From assembly GCA_937928665.1 (NCBI GenBank), contig CALFVM010000266.1, positions 1 to 6,018 on the forward strand: DNA of 6,018 nt. Reading direction: 5' to 3'. Positions within the stretch are counted from its first letter, which is position 1; the number at the start of each line of letters is the position of its first letter. The DNA is from an uncultured Candidatus Methylacidiphilales bacterium (GTDB taxonomy: Bacteria; Verrucomicrobiota; Verrucomicrobiia; Methylacidiphilales; CALFVM01). Both the position numbers and the translations under genes were made by a program. This document shows, in pieces, positions 6,000 to 6,018 of the stretch. The notes below the pieces were generated by a model that worked only from the letters and a program-made list of their open reading frames with translations, searched no databases and was not told the origin of the DNA.

Positions 6000-6018
6000 G
6001 AGACACCCTGCCCTCTCC

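Larger units (their letters stand above)
5927..6018. other. non-coding right end, probable upstream region of the first glycosyltransferase gene
   Basis: These 92 bases contain the two short repeats and no recognisable gene. I see no convincing -35/-10 pair on the minus strand, no terminator hairpin and no strong ribosome site. One minus-strand frame is open from the right edge for 31 codons to a TGA at 5923-5925, overlapping GTG 5926. Its translation contains HAKTRRR from the repeat and resembles no family, so I do not call it a gene. If real, it would be the last codons of a preceding gene. Confidence 0.5.

Noticed and set aside
5976..6004. Possible CRISPR fragment or terminator
   Set aside because: The units are 8 bases with no spacers, and the run forms no inverted repeat followed by a T-tract on either strand.

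Overview
The window is a compact piece of a cell-surface glycan (O-antigen or exopolysaccharide type) biosynthesis operon. All six genes lie on the minus strand, so they are transcribed from the right end of the window to the left. In transcription order they are: a family 2 glycosyltransferase (5926-5090), a large protein with two GT4-type glycosyltransferase domains (5093-2715), a small membrane protein ending in a PAS domain (2718-2056), a second family 2 glycosyltransferase (2059-1142), an RmlC/RfbC-type sugar 3,5-epimerase (1132-578), and an extended short-chain dehydrogenase/reductase cut off by the left edge (581 to <1).

Packing is extreme. Four of the five junctions are 4-base overlaps in which the stop of one gene and the start of the next share GTGA or ATGA. 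The remaining junction has a 9-base gap. No internal terminator or promoter is visible, so co-transcription and translational coupling are likely. Functionally, the epimerase and the reductase would make a nucleotide-activated deoxysugar. The three glycosyltransferase polypeptides, with four catalytic domains in all, would build an oligosaccharide at the cytoplasmic membrane face. The PAS membrane protein is the odd member, because it has a sensor-like layout but no output domain.

The only non-coding stretch is the last 92 bases at the right (5927-6018). It holds a tandem 8-base repeat (CTTGGCGT, CTTCGCGT, CTTGGCGT) and a degenerate heptamer-periodic segment, both resembling short dispersed intergenic repeats. 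This suggests the operon, or this segment of it, begins near 5926.

The DNA is GC-rich, and the coding strand is strongly enriched in G over C. This leaves long proline-rich open frames on the opposite strand that are not genes. High GC, tight overlaps and the CTTnGCGT repeats are compatible with Verrucomicrobiota or Planctomycetota, but this assignment is a weak inference. No RNA gene, CRISPR array, insertion sequence or phage gene was seen, and I see no clearly new defence or mobile system. The points most worth a second look are the output-less PAS protein, the GT4-GT4 fusion with its altered second active-site motif, and the right-edge repeats.
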